Origin: an uncultured Frankineae bacterium
GTDB taxonomy: Bacteria; Actinomycetota; Actinomycetes; Mycobacteriales; SCTD01
Direction: 5' to 3'
DNA: 21,564 nucleotides
Assembly (NCBI GenBank): GCA_902805805.1
Contig: CADCUE010000295.1
Coordinates: 1-21,564 of the forward strand
Shown one piece after another: positions 1 through 10,374 of this stretch (position 1 is the first letter of the stretch; every line of letters starts with the position of its first letter). The translations under genes and the position numbers were made by a program. The notes below the pieces were generated by a model. It was not told the origin of the DNA. It worked only from the letters and a program-made list of their open reading frames with translations, and ran no database searches.

Positions 1-425
1 CTGTCCACCACCCCTTCACCGCCCCGGCCGCCTCCCACGAGGACACCTTCGCGTCGTCCCCGGCCGACGTGCCGGCCCGGGCGTACGACCTCATCCTCAA
101 CGGCACCGAGCTCGGCGGCGGCTCGATCCGCATCCACTCCAGCGACGTGCAGAAGCGCGTCTTCGACGTCATCGGCCTGACGCCGGAGCAGGCGAGCGAG
201 CAGTTCGGGTTCCTGCTCGAGGCGTTCTCGTACGGCCCGCCGCCGCACGGCGGGATCGCCTTCGGCATCGACCGCATCGCGGCGATGATCACCGGGTCGG
301 AGTCGATCCGCGACGTCATCGCCTTCCCGAAGACGGGCGGCGGCGGCGACCCGCTGACCGGCGCGCCCACGACGATCACCGCGCAGCAGCGCAAGGAGGC
401 CGGCATCGACGCCAGCCCGGCCTGA
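1..425 (+). CDS. aspS: Aspartyl-tRNA synthetase, C-terminal end (partial)
   Basis: This is the 3' end of a class II aspartyl-tRNA (or Asp/Asn-tRNA) synthetase, which charges tRNA with aspartate in the cytoplasm. The reading frame is open from base 3 and starts with VHHPFTAP, a conserved stretch of bacterial AspRS. It continues through [14 protein letters not shown] and the class II motif 3 region [13 protein letters not shown], whose arginine contacts ATP. The final segment ([11 protein letters not shown], then [11 protein letters not shown]) is the usual AspRS C-terminus. The gene starts upstream of the window. It ends only 9 bases before the end of the convergent acetyltransferase gene, and I see no clear terminator in between. 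Identification is firm; discriminating from non-discriminating type cannot be judged from this piece. Confidence 0.97.
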   Translation, partial: VHHPFTAPAASHEDTFASSPADVPARAYDLILNGTELGGGSIRIHSSDVQKRVFDVIGLTPEQASEQFGFLLEAFSYGPPPHGGIAFGIDRIAAMITGSESIRDVIAFPKTGGGGDPLTGAPTTITAQQRKEAGIDASPA

Positions 426-434
426 CCGGTGGGG

Positions 435-1181
435 CTACCAGCGGTCCCGCACGACGAGGGGGCCGCTGGTGAAGGGGTGCTCGTCGCGGAAGCCGAGCGC
501 GTCGTAGAGGGCCCGCCCCTCGGGGTTGTCGGCGTACATGCCGAGGGTGACGACGTCGCTGCCGTCCTCGAACAGCTGCCGGGCCAGGGCCGCGGTGACC
601 GCCTTGCCGAGGCCCCGGCCGCGCGCCGTGGGGGTGACGGCGATCGAGGACAGGTGGCCGACGCCGGTGGCGCTGCTGGTGTCCGCGGCGCAGGCGAGCA
701 GCGCTCCTGACGCGTCGCGCACGCCGACCCAGCGGCGCACGGCCTCGTCACCGGGCTGCACCGAGGCGCGCGAGGAGGACGCAGCCAGCAGCTGCGCCAC
801 GGCCGGGTCGTCGTCGACGGGCTCGACCCGCTCCTCGCCGCGCTGCCCTGGTGGCGGCTCGGGCAGCCAGCGGAAGTCCCAGTCGGTGCCGGTCATCCCG
901 GCCCAGGCCGGGAAGCGCGCGGGCGTCCCGCGCGGCACGGTGAGGCGCTGGCGGGGCGGCAGCTCCGGCAGCAGCGCGCCGACGAGCGCGCCGACGGCGC
1001 CCGGGTCGCCGAGGGCCGACAGGTAGGACGTGCGCTCCTCGTTGTCGATCGCGATCCAGGCGGCGGCGCCCTCGGTCGACCAGCCCTGCAGGAGCGGCCG
1101 GCGCAGGGTGCCGCGGGCGAAGGGGTCGTGGGAGGTGGCGACCAGGACCTCGGCGGCGGTCCCGAGGGAGGCGACGTGCAC
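435..1181 (-). CDS. GNAT-family N-acetyltransferase
   Basis: This 248-residue protein has a C-terminal GNAT fold. The acetyl-CoA binding motif is visible as [22 protein letters not shown] (RGRGLG is the Q/RxxGxG/A signature). It is followed by the typical closing segment [21 protein letters not shown]. The N-terminal ~120 residues are not a recognised domain to me; they may be a degenerate second GNAT lobe or a substrate domain. The substrate is unknown. I chose the GTG at 1181 because the frame upstream is arginine/proline-rich shadow sequence, and because a TAGCCT -10 box lies 7 nt before it. It is transcribed divergently from rarA and converges on aspS. Confidence 0.85.
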   Translation of the reverse strand: MHVASLGTAAEVLVATSHDPFARGTLRRPLLQGWSTEGAAAWIAIDNEERTSYLSALGDPGAVGALVGALLPELPPRQRLTVPRGTPARFPAWAGMTGTDWDFRWLPEPPPGQRGEERVEPVDDDPAVAQLLAASSSRASVQPGDEAVRRWVGVRDASGALLACAADTSSATGVGHLSSIAVTPTARGRGLGKAVTAALARQLFEDGSDVVTLGMYADNPEGRALYDALGFRDEHPFTSGPLVVRDRW

Positions 1182-1188
1182 GCCGTCG

Positions 1189-1194
1189 AGGCTA
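1189..1194 (-). promoter_or_regulatory. Putative -10 box of a leaderless promoter for the GNAT gene
   Basis: On the minus strand TAGCCT fits the actinobacterial -10 pattern TANNNT and ends 7 nt before the GTG start. There is no Shine-Dalgarno sequence in between. This is the geometry of a leaderless transcript whose first base is the start codon. No convincing -35 is visible. Confidence 0.5.
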
Positions 1195-1281
1195 CGAGCC
1201 CGCCCGACCTCTCTCGCCGCGTTCGGAGGGGGCGCTCCCACGTCGCGGGCGCCGTACCCCTTTGCAGTGGTGCGGACGCCG

Positions 1282-1287
1282 TAGGGT
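1282..1287 (+). promoter_or_regulatory. Putative -10 box of a leaderless promoter for rarA
   Basis: TAGGGT lies 7 nt before the rarA GTG with no ribosome binding site between them, the arrangement expected for a leaderless mRNA. A TTGCAG at 1262-1267 could be a -35 but the 14-nt spacer is short. The same TAGGGT hexamer sits in front of mltG and pilD. Confidence 0.55.
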
Positions 1288-1294
1288 CGCTCCC

Positions 1295-2740
1295 GTGGCC
1301 GGGGACTCGCTGTTCGACGCCGCCGAGCAGGAGGCGGCCGAGCGGGTGGCTCCCCTCGCGGTGCGGATGCGCCCGCGCTCCCTCGACGAGGTCGTCGGAC
1401 AGCGGCACCTGCTGGCGGCCGGGGCTCCGCTGCGCCGCCTGGTCGAGGGCGACGCACCGCTGTCGGTCGTGCTGTGGGGGCCGCCCGGCACCGGCAAGAC
1501 GACGCTGGCCATGCTGATCGCCCGCTCCACCCGGCGCCGCTTCCGGGAGCTGTCGGCGGTCACCGCCGGGGTCAAGGACGTCCGGCAGGTGGTCGACGAG
1601 GCCAAGCGCGCGCTCGGCGAGACCGGCGCACAGACCGTGCTGTTCGTCGACGAGGTGCACCGGTTCTCCAAGACCCAGCAGGACGCGCTGCTGCCGAGCG
1701 TGGAGAACCGCTGGGTGACGCTGGTCGCCGCCACGACGGAGAACCCGTTCTTCAGCGTGATCAGCCCGCTGCTGTCGCGCTCGCTGCTGCTGACCCTCGA
1801 GCCGCTGACCGACGACGACGTGCGCACGGTCGTCGAGCGGGCGCTGGACGACGAGCGCGGGCTCGGCGGGCGCGTCCACGTCGACGCGGACGCCGTCGAC
1901 CACCTGGTGCGCCTGGCCGGTGGTGACGCGCGCCGGTCCCTCACCGCCCTCGAAGCGGCGGCCGGTGCGGCGGCGCCCGGGCCGGACGGCGACGGAGGTC
2001 GGGTGACGCTCGCCCTGCTCGAGCAGGCGGTCGACCGCGCCGCCGTCCGCTACGACCGTGACGGGGACCAGCACTACGACGTCATCAGCGGCTTCATCAA
2101 GTCGGTCCGCGGGTCGGACGTCGACGCGTCGCTGCACTACCTGGCGCGGATGTTCGAGGCGGGGGAGGACCCGCGCTTCATCGCCCGGCGGCTGGTCGTG
2201 CTCGCCAGCGAGGACGTCGGCATGGCCGACCCCTCCTCGCTGCAGGTCGCGGTGGCGGCGGCGCAGGCGCTGGAGCTGATCGGGATGCCCGAGGCGCGGC
2301 TCAACCTCGCCCAGGCGACGGTCCACCTGGCGCTGGCGCCCAAGAGCAACGCCGTGCTCGCCGCGGTGGAGACCGCGATCGCCGACGTCCGTGCCGGGCG
2401 CACCGGCACCGTGCCCGCGCACCTGCGCGACAGCCACTACCCGGGCGCGAAGAAGCTGCAGCACGGGTCGGCGGGCGGTTATCGGTACCCTCACGACTTC
2501 CCCGGACGGGTCGTGGCGCAGCAGTACGCGCCGGACCCGGTCGTCGGGCGGGAGTACTACTCGCCGGGCGGCCTGGGGGTCGAGCGCGTCGCCTCCCAGC
2601 GGCTCGCGGGGCTGCGCGAGGTCTTGCGCGGCGACCGCGCCGTCGTGCCCGAGGATGCCGCGGACGGCTTCCGTCCCAGGTGCCGACCGGTGCCGCCCAC
2701 GCCCGAGGAGCTCGCCGCCCTCGAGCAGAAGAAGGAGTAA
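1295..2740 (+). CDS. rarA: Replication-associated recombination protein A (RarA/MgsA AAA+ ATPase)
   Basis: RarA is a clamp-loader-like AAA+ ATPase that acts at stalled replication forks. The Walker A motif GPPGTGKTT is at residues 62-70 and Walker [11 protein letters not shown] is around 115-124 (D119, E120). The sensor region reads ATTENPFF, and [11 protein letters not shown] belongs to the lid. The C-terminal half carries the RarA-specific tetramerisation region, with [32 protein letters not shown] and the late [11 protein letters not shown]. The 481-residue length is slightly above the usual ~440-450. I chose GTG 1295 over the upstream TTG at 1262 because SLFDAAEQ is the usual N-terminus and a -10 box lies between the two. 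It heads a coupled run of genes through ruvX. Confidence 0.96.
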   Translation: MAGDSLFDAAEQEAAERVAPLAVRMRPRSLDEVVGQRHLLAAGAPLRRLVEGDAPLSVVLWGPPGTGKTTLAMLIARSTRRRFRELSAVTAGVKDVRQVVDEAKRALGETGAQTVLFVDEVHRFSKTQQDALLPSVENRWVTLVAATTENPFFSVISPLLSRSLLLTLEPLTDDDVRTVVERALDDERGLGGRVHVDADAVDHLVRLAGGDARRSLTALEAAAGAAAPGPDGDGGRVTLALLEQAVDRAAVRYDRDGDQHYDVISGFIKSVRGSDVDASLHYLARMFEAGEDPRFIARRLVVLASEDVGMADPSSLQVAVAAAQALELIGMPEARLNLAQATVHLALAPKSNAVLAAVETAIADVRAGRTGTVPAHLRDSHYPGAKKLQHGSAGGYRYPHDFPGRVVAQQYAPDPVVGREYYSPGGLGVERVASQRLAGLREVLRGDRAVVPEDAADGFRPRCRPVPPTPEELAALEQKKE

Positions 2741-2742
2741 GC

Positions 2743-3150
2743 GTGCTGACAGGTGGACAGGTCGCCGGGCTGATCGTGGCCGTGTTCTTCGCGATCCTCG
2801 TGCTCGTGCTGTGCATGGTGCTGGTCAAGCTCGGCAAGGTGGTCGAGGAGACGCAGCGCCTGGTGTCGGGCATCACCGAGCAGACCGTGCCGCTGCTGGG
2901 CGAGGTGACCACGTCCGTGACCCACGTCAACCAGGAGCTCGTCCGGGTCGACGCCATCACCGCCAACGTCCAGTCGATCAGCGGCAACGTCAGCGCCCTG
3001 ACCAGCCTGTTCGCCGCGACGCTCGGCAGCCCGATCATCAAGGTCGCGGCCTTCTCGTACGGCGTGCGCTCGGCGGCCGGTCGACGGCACGAGCGCGACA
3101 TCAACCGCCGCGTGCGCGACGAGCTCAAGACGAGCCGGCGGACCTCGTGA
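2743..3150 (+). CDS. DUF948-type small membrane-anchored protein
   Basis: This 135-residue protein has one N-terminal transmembrane segment (about residues 6-30, rich in V/L/I/F). A soluble helical region follows, with spaced heptad-like hydrophobics ([13 protein letters not shown], then [18 protein letters not shown]). This matches the DUF948 family, common in Actinobacteria and Firmicutes and resembling a chemotaxis-receptor-like coiled coil. The C-terminus is basic. Its function is unknown. The GTG start is fixed by a good ribosome binding site, GAAGGAG at 2731-2737, which lies inside the end of rarA. The gene starts 2 nt after the rarA stop, so it is translated from the same message. Its stop overlaps the next start (GTGA). 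Confidence 0.88.
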   Translation: MLTGGQVAGLIVAVFFAILVLVLCMVLVKLGKVVEETQRLVSGITEQTVPLLGEVTTSVTHVNQELVRVDAITANVQSISGNVSALTSLFAATLGSPIIKVAAFSYGVRSAAGRRHERDINRRVRDELKTSRRTS

Positions 3151-3430
3151 CGCGCCGCCTGTTCTACATCGCCCTCGGAGCAGCGGTCGGCGTGCTCGTC
3201 GTGCAGCGCGCGACCCGGGCGGCGCAGCGCCTCACGCCTGCGGGGCTGCAGACGTCGGTCGCGGGCTCGATGGCCGGTCTCACCGAGGCGCTGCGCGAGT
3301 TCACCGCTCTGGTCCGCGAGGGCATGGACGAGCGCGAGGAGGAGCTGCGCGTGACGCTCGGCCTGGACGGCACGCACGACCTCGTCGACCACGTCCCCGG
3401 GCACACCGGAGGCCTGGAGCCCGACGTCCG

Positions 3431-3434
<4 letters not shown>
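3147..3434 (+). CDS. Small hydrophobic-anchor protein between the DUF948 gene and alaS
   Basis: This 95-residue protein begins [22 protein letters not shown], a short hydrophobic anchor preceded by RR. An amphipathic middle follows ([25 protein letters not shown]). A small protein of this type commonly sits between DUF948 and alaS in actinobacteria; from memory it resembles the family called DUF6167, which a profile search should confirm. Its GTG start overlaps the stop of the previous gene and its TGA overlaps the alaS ATG (ATGA), so translation is coupled on both sides. No biochemical function is known to me. Conserved pairing with the DUF948 protein suggests the two act together at the membrane, which is inference. 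Confidence 0.85.
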
Positions 3435-6129
<2,695 letters not shown>

Positions 6130-6133
<4 letters not shown>

Positions 6134-6549
6134 CGCTGCCCGGCGTGGTGGTCGCCGTCGACGTCGGCACCGTCCGGGTCGGGGTGGCCGCCAGCGACCC
6201 GCACCGCATCCTGGCCTCGCCGGTGGAGACGGTCGCGGCCCCGGGGCACGCCCGGGTCGCCGCGATCGTGGCCGAGCGCGACGCCGTGCTCGTCGTCGTC
6301 GGTCTCCCGACGTCGCTGTCGGGCCGGTCCGCGAGCGCGTCGGCCGACATGGCCCGGGCGTGGGCCGAGGCCCTGCGCCCGCTGGTCGCACCGGTCGAGA
6401 TCTCGCTGGTCGACGAGCGCCTGACGACCGTGAGCGCCACGGCGGCGCTGCGCGCGTCGGGCCGGTCGGCCAGGCGGAGCCGTGCGGTGGTGGACCAGGC
6501 CGCTGCCGTCGCGCTGCTGCAGGGCGTGCTCGACGCGCCCGCTCGCTGA
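6130..6549 (+). CDS. ruvX: RuvX/YqgF family Holliday junction resolvase-like nuclease
   Basis: This 139-residue RNase H-fold protein is the YqgF/RuvX family member, implicated in pre-16S rRNA end processing and suggested as a Holliday junction resolvase. The first acidic motif is [14 protein letters not shown] (D11). Next come [11 protein letters not shown], then LVDERLTT (D95, E96) and [12 protein letters not shown] (D122), so all signature acidic positions are present. The GTG start overlaps the alaS stop (GTGA), and the length is normal for the family. The alaS-ruvX-mltG-aroE order is standard in actinobacteria. The ruvX stop is followed by about 100 nt holding the mltG promoter. Confidence 0.93.
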
Positions 6550-6609
6550 TCGTGCCCGCCCGCCACGGTCCGCAGCCGGTCCCGGACGCCGCCGCGCTGC
6601 GGGGTGTCC

Positions 6610-6643
6610 TTGACAGCGCGACCGGGGCCCTCGTCGTTAGGGT
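6610..6643 (+). promoter_or_regulatory. Putative leaderless promoter of mltG
   Basis: TAGGGT at 6638-6643 lies 6 nt before the mltG GTG and no ribosome binding site is present, which fits a leaderless transcript. A perfect TTGACA occurs at 6610-6615, but the 22-nt spacer to TAGGGT is longer than the usual 16-19, so its role as the -35 is doubtful. Confidence 0.5.
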
Positions 6644-6649
6644 GGCGCC

Positions 6650-7747
6650 GTGACGGACCTGCTCGACCTCGACGCCTCGCCGCCGCCCGCGCGTCGCCGG
6701 CGACGCCGTGGCCTCGCCCGCGCCGTGGCGGTCCTCGTCGTCCTCGGTCTGACCGCGGCCCTCGTGCTCGGCGGGCTCTACGCCGTCCGGACGGTCTTCG
6801 GGTCCTCCGCCGCCGAGGACTACCCCGGGCCGGGCAGCGGCGAGGCGGTGGTCCAGATCATGCCGGGCGACACCGCGGGCGACGTGGCGGACGCCCTGGT
6901 GGCGAAGGGCGTCGTCGCCAGCCGGGCGGCGTTCTTCGACGAGGCCCGGCAGGACACCCGGTCCACCTCGCTGCAGCCGGGCTTCTACCGCGTGCGCAAG
7001 AAGATGAGCGCGTCCGGCGCTCTCGACCTGCTGCTCGACCCCGCCTCGAGGGTCGTCGGCCGGGTCACCGTCCCCGAGGGGCTGACCGTCGCGCAGACGC
7101 TCGAGACGCTCGCCGGCGGCACGGACATCCCCCTCGAGCAGTACCAGGCGGCGGCCAAGGACGTGTCCGCACTGGGACTGCCCGCCTACGCGCAGGGCCG
7201 GCTCGAGGGCTTCCTGTTCCCGGCGACCTACGACGTCGAGCCGGGCACGTCCCCCGCACAGGTGCTGACCTCGATGGTGGACCGCTTCGAGCAGGCGGCC
7301 GAGTCGGTCGGCCTGGAGGAGGGCGCTCGCGAGCTGGGGCTGACGCCGTACCAGGTGGTGATCGTCGCGAGCCTCATCGAGCGGGAGGTCAAGAGGGACG
7401 ACGAGTACGGCAAGGTCGCGCGGGTCGTCTACAACCGCCTGGAGCAGGACATCCCGCTCGGCATCGACGCCTCGGTCCTGTACGGCGTCGGCAAGACCGC
7501 GGGGGGAGAGGTCACCAAGGCCGACCTCGCCCGGGACACGCCCTACGAGAACCGCCGCCGCACCGGCCTGCCTCCCACGCCGATCGCGTCGCCCGGCGAG
7601 GCGACCCTGAAGGGGGCCCTCGACCCGGTCGACGGTGATCTCCTCTACTACGTGCTGGCCTCCAAGGACGGCACGACCTTCTTCACCGACGACTACCAGG
7701 AGTTCCTGGACCAGCGGGACAAGTCGCGCGCCGAAGGCGTCTTCTGA
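6650..7747 (+). CDS. mltG: Endolytic murein transglycosylase MltG (YceG-like)
   Basis: This 365-residue, membrane-anchored lytic transglycosylase cleaves nascent peptidoglycan glycan strands. A basic run (RRRRRR, residues 15-20) precedes a single transmembrane helix at about 24-46. A LysM-like region follows (VQIMPGDTAGDVADALVAKG). The YceG catalytic domain has FLFPATYDV, then VIVASLIEREV with catalytic glutamate at residue 244, VARVVYNRL, IPLGIDASVLYG, and the strongly conserved LPPTPIASPGEATLKGALDP. The GTG start follows a -10 box directly (leaderless). The stop overlaps a possible CTG start of aroE. Confidence 0.95.
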   Translation: MTDLLDLDASPPPARRRRRRGLARAVAVLVVLGLTAALVLGGLYAVRTVFGSSAAEDYPGPGSGEAVVQIMPGDTAGDVADALVAKGVVASRAAFFDEARQDTRSTSLQPGFYRVRKKMSASGALDLLLDPASRVVGRVTVPEGLTVAQTLETLAGGTDIPLEQYQAAAKDVSALGLPAYAQGRLEGFLFPATYDVEPGTSPAQVLTSMVDRFEQAAESVGLEEGARELGLTPYQVVIVASLIEREVKRDDEYGKVARVVYNRLEQDIPLGIDASVLYGVGKTAGGEVTKADLARDTPYENRRRTGLPPTPIASPGEATLKGALDPVDGDLLYYVLASKDGTTFFTDDYQEFLDQRDKSRAEGVF

Positions 7748-7764
7748 GCCGGTCCCGTGCGGCG

Positions 7765-8520
7765 GTGCTCGGCCGCCCCATCGCCCACTCGCTGTCCCCG
7801 CGGCTGCACCGGGCGGCGTACGACGCGCTCGGCCTGGACTGGACGTACGACGCCGTCGAGTGCGGCGCCGCCGAGCTGCCCGCCCTGCTCGACAGCCTCG
7901 ACGCCACGTGGGCCGGGCTGTCGTTGACGATGCCGCTCAAGCAGGTCGTGCTGCCGCTGCTCGACACGGTCTCCGACCTGGCCCGCGACGTCGCCGCCGC
8001 CAACACCGTCGTGCTGCGGGACGGCCGCCGCGCGGGGCACAACACCGACGTCGGCGGGATGGTCGCCGCGCTGCGCGAGTCCGGGGTGAGCCGCGTCCGT
8101 CGGCCGGTCGTGCTCGGGGGCGGCGCGACGGCGAGGTCGGCGCTGGCCGCGCTGCGCGAGCTGGGAGGCGGCGCGCCGTTGCTCGTCGTCCGGTCCGAGC
8201 CGGTCGAGACGCTGGCCGCCGCCCGCCGGCTGGGGGTCCGTCCGACCGTCGTGCCGTTCGCCCCGGACGTCCTGGAGGGCTGCGACCTGCTGGTCAGCAC
8301 CCTGCCCTCCGGTGCCGCCGACCACCTGGCGCCGCACGTCGCGCACGTGCCGGTCCTGCTCGACGTCGTCTACGACCCCTGGCCGACGCCGCTGGCCGCC
8401 GCCTGCTCGGGCGTGGTCGTCAGCGGCGCCGCGATGCTGCTGCACCAGGCGGCCGCGCAGGTGGAGCTGATGACCGGCTGCCCCGCCCCGCTCGACGCGA
8501 TGCGGGCCGCCCTGCCCTGA
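7765..8520 (+). CDS. aroE: Shikimate dehydrogenase
   Basis: AroE reduces 3-dehydroshikimate to shikimate with NADPH in aromatic amino acid synthesis. The substrate-binding SLSP is in RPIAHSLSPRLH. Catalytic lysine K59 lies in SLTMPLKQ and the catalytic aspartate D95 in GHNTD. The NADP-binding glycine loop is VLGGGATARSALAAL. The closing motifs DVVYDPWPTPL and MLLHQAAAQ are present. Length is 251 residues from GTG 7765. That start cuts into the first beta strand: the upstream codons encode SRSRAAV, which matches the usual N-terminus, and a CTG at 7744 has a good ribosome binding site (GAAGG at 7733-7737). A CTG start giving 258 residues is therefore a real alternative. Confidence 0.93.
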   Translation: MLGRPIAHSLSPRLHRAAYDALGLDWTYDAVECGAAELPALLDSLDATWAGLSLTMPLKQVVLPLLDTVSDLARDVAAANTVVLRDGRRAGHNTDVGGMVAALRESGVSRVRRPVVLGGGATARSALAALRELGGGAPLLVVRSEPVETLAAARRLGVRPTVVPFAPDVLEGCDLLVSTLPSGAADHLAPHVAHVPVLLDVVYDPWPTPLAAACSGVVVSGAAMLLHQAAAQVELMTGCPAPLDAMRAALP

Positions 8521-8536
8521 CACCGGTCGAGCCGCC

Positions 8537-8552
8537 CTCGACCCGGGTCGAG
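8537..8552. promoter_or_regulatory. 16-bp perfect palindrome upstream of the pilB promoter
   Basis: CTCGACCCGGGTCGAG is a perfect palindrome with no loop. It lies between the aroE stop and the pilB -35 element and is centred about 60 nt before the inferred pilB transcription start. The 10-mer GGTCGAGCCG overlaps it and is repeated exactly 21 bp apart (8525-8534 and 8546-8555), two helical turns. This looks more like a protein binding site than a terminator. No factor can be assigned. Confidence 0.4.
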
Positions 8553-8568
8553 CCGGCCCCGGCACCGG

Positions 8569-8596
8569 TCAAGACCGGGCGTCGACGTGCCGATGC
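8569..8596 (+). promoter_or_regulatory. Sigma-28 (FliA/WhiG)-like promoter of pilB
   Basis: TCAAG (8569-8573), a 15-nt gap and GCCGATGC (8589-8596) reproduce the sigma-28 layout (TAAA, about 15-16 nt, GCCGATAA). The same element occurs with identical spacing before pilT, pilA and pilM. The start of transcription would be near 8603, leaving a short leader with the ribosome binding site AGGAG at 8616-8620. Confidence 0.75.
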
Positions 8597-8627
8597 CTCG
8601 GGCGACACCGGCACCAGGAGACCACGC

Positions 8628-10292
8628 GTGAGACAGCTCGGCGACGTCCTGCTCGAGGCCGGCTCGGTGACCCCGGCCGACCTGGACAGCGCCCTGCAGG
8701 AGCAGCGACGCCTCGGGGGGACCCTGGGCCGCGCACTGGTCTCCCGAGGCGTCCTGACGGAGGAGCAGCTGGCCAGGGCTCTTGCCGCCCAGACCGGGCT
8801 GCGCTTCGTCGACCTGACCGACTTCCCCGTCGATGTCTCCGCGGTCTGCACCGTCGCGGAAGCGGTGTGCCGACGGCACAGCGCACTGCCGGTGGGCTAC
8901 GAGGACGGCCGACTGCTGGTGGTGATGGCGGACCCGGCCAACGTCTTCGCCCTCGACGACATCCGGTTGCTGACCGGCAGGGACGTCAGGGCGCTGACGG
9001 CCGTTCCGGCCGACGTCCTGGCCGCCATCGACCGCTACCACCGTGGCGACTCCCAGATGGACGAGCTGACCTCCGCGCTGCAGGTGCACGAGGAGCAGGA
9101 CGACCTGTCGGCCGTCACCGCGATCGTCGAGGACGCGCCGATCGTCAAGTTCGTCAACCTGCTGATCACCCAGGCGATCGGGGACCGGGCCTCCGACATC
9201 CACATCGAGCCGACGGAGAAGGACCTGCGCGTCCGCTTCCGCATCGACGGCGTGCTCCACGACGTGATGCGCTCACCCCGGACGATCGCCGCCGGGGTCA
9301 CCAGCCGCCTGAAGATCATGGCCGACATCGACATCGCGGAGCGCCGGATCCCGCAGGACGGCCGCCTGTCCGTCGTGGCGAACGGCCGCAGGATGGACCT
9401 GCGCGTGGCGACCCTGCCCACGGTGTGGGGCGAGAAGGTCGTCATGCGCGTGCTGGACAACAGCACGGCCATGCTGGACCTGGCCGACCTCGGCTTCGGC
9501 GCGCAGAACTACGCCACCTACGCGCAGAGCTTCGTCAAGCCCTACGGGATGATCCTGGTCACCGGCCCCACCGGCTCGGGGAAGTCCACGACGCTCTACG
9601 CGACGCTCAACATCGTCAGCAAGCCCGAGGTCAACGTCATCACGGTCGAGGACCCGGTGGAGTACCGGCTGGAGGGCATCAACCAGGTCCAGGCCAACCC
9701 CAAGGCCGGACTCACCTTCGCCGCGGCCCTGCGGTCGATCCTGCGCTCCGACCCCGACGTCGTCCTGCTCGGCGAGATCCGTGACCGGGAGACCGCCCAC
9801 ATCGCGGTGGAGGCGGCGCTCACCGGCCACCTCGTGCTCTCGACGCTGCACACCAACGACGCGCCGTCGGCCATCGTCCGCCTCACCGAGATGGGCATCG
9901 AGCCCTTCCTCGTCGGGTCGGCGCTGGACTGCGTGCTCGCCCAGCGCCTGGCGCGCCGGCTGTGCGGCAAGTGCAAGGAGGCGTACGTCCCGACGCGGGC
10001 CTCGTTGCTGCAGATGCGGGTGCCGCTGTCGCCCGACGAGCCGGTGCCGACGCTGTTCCGGCCGGTCGGGTGCAGCGCCTGCTCCCGGACCGGCTACAAG
10101 GGCCGCATCGCCCTGCACGAGGTCATGGCCGTCTCCGAGGAGATCGAGCGGCTCGCGGTCACCCGTGCCTCGACCCTCGCCATCTCCAAGGTCGCGCTCG
10201 CCGAGGGCATGGTCACCCTGCGCGACGACGGCCTGTCGAAGGTGCTCGCCGGTCACACCTCGATGGAGGAGATCCTGCGCGTCGTGGTCTGA
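8628..10292 (+). CDS. pilB: Type IV pilus extension ATPase PilB (GspE family)
   Basis: This 554-residue cytoplasmic hexameric ATPase powers pilus polymerisation on the PilC platform. The N-terminal ~150 residues form the MshEN/T2SSE-N domain (RQLGDVLLEAGSVTPADLD, then TGLRFVDLTDFPVD). The motor domain has SDIHIEP, Walker A GPTGSGKST (313-321, K319), Walker B VVLLGEIRD (378-386) and the His box STLHTND (H408). The PilB/GspE tetracysteine zinc motif is complete (C446, C449, C482, C485) and is absent from PilT, which separates the two proteins. GTG 8628 is chosen because AGGAG at 8616-8620 is 7 nt upstream. The sigma-28-like promoter drives it, apart from aroE. Intact MshEN domains can bind c-di-GMP in some relatives; I cannot show that here. 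Confidence 0.96.
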   Translation: MRQLGDVLLEAGSVTPADLDSALQEQRRLGGTLGRALVSRGVLTEEQLARALAAQTGLRFVDLTDFPVDVSAVCTVAEAVCRRHSALPVGYEDGRLLVVMADPANVFALDDIRLLTGRDVRALTAVPADVLAAIDRYHRGDSQMDELTSALQVHEEQDDLSAVTAIVEDAPIVKFVNLLITQAIGDRASDIHIEPTEKDLRVRFRIDGVLHDVMRSPRTIAAGVTSRLKIMADIDIAERRIPQDGRLSVVANGRRMDLRVATLPTVWGEKVVMRVLDNSTAMLDLADLGFGAQNYATYAQSFVKPYGMILVTGPTGSGKSTTLYATLNIVSKPEVNVITVEDPVEYRLEGINQVQANPKAGLTFAAALRSILRSDPDVVLLGEIRDRETAHIAVEAALTGHLVLSTLHTNDAPSAIVRLTEMGIEPFLVGSALDCVLAQRLARRLCGKCKEAYVPTRASLLQMRVPLSPDEPVPTLFRPVGCSACSRTGYKGRIALHEVMAVSEEIERLAVTRASTLAISKVALAEGMVTLRDDGLSKVLAGHTSMEEILRVVV

Positions 10293-10302
10293 CGCCGCCT
10301 GC

Positions 10303-10330
10303 TCAAGCGCTCCCGCCGCTGCGCCGATGC
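10303..10330 (+). promoter_or_regulatory. Sigma-28-like promoter of pilT
   Basis: TCAAG (10303-10307), 15 nt and GCCGATGC (10323-10330) lie in the 82-nt gap between pilB and pilT. The match and spacing are the same as at pilB, pilA and pilM. Transcription would start near 10337, upstream of the GTG at 10375. Confidence 0.75.
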
Positions 10331-10374
10331 ACAGGGCGCAGAGCACCGGACCCTCCGGCGCGAGGAAGGACAGC

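Noticed and set aside
1182..1457. 92-residue N-terminal extension of the GNAT protein
   Set aside because: The sequence is Pro/Arg-rich with no conserved features, it runs across the rarA start region, and a -10 box lies just before GTG 1181.
6610..6615. Perfect TTGACA as a firm -35 for mltG
   Set aside because: The spacer to TAGGGT is 22 nt, too long for normal sigma-70-type recognition. It is kept only as a possible element.
10327..10374. In-frame ATG 10327 as the start of pilT
   Set aside because: It lies inside the GCCGATGC -10 element, so it would not be on the transcript, and it has no ribosome binding site. GTG 10375 has AGGAAGGA just upstream.
9781..10374. Long plus-strand frame running into pilT through the end of pilB
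   Set aside because: It overlaps the conserved 3' third of pilB in another frame and is Arg/Ser/Cys-rich; only the part from 10375 is real.
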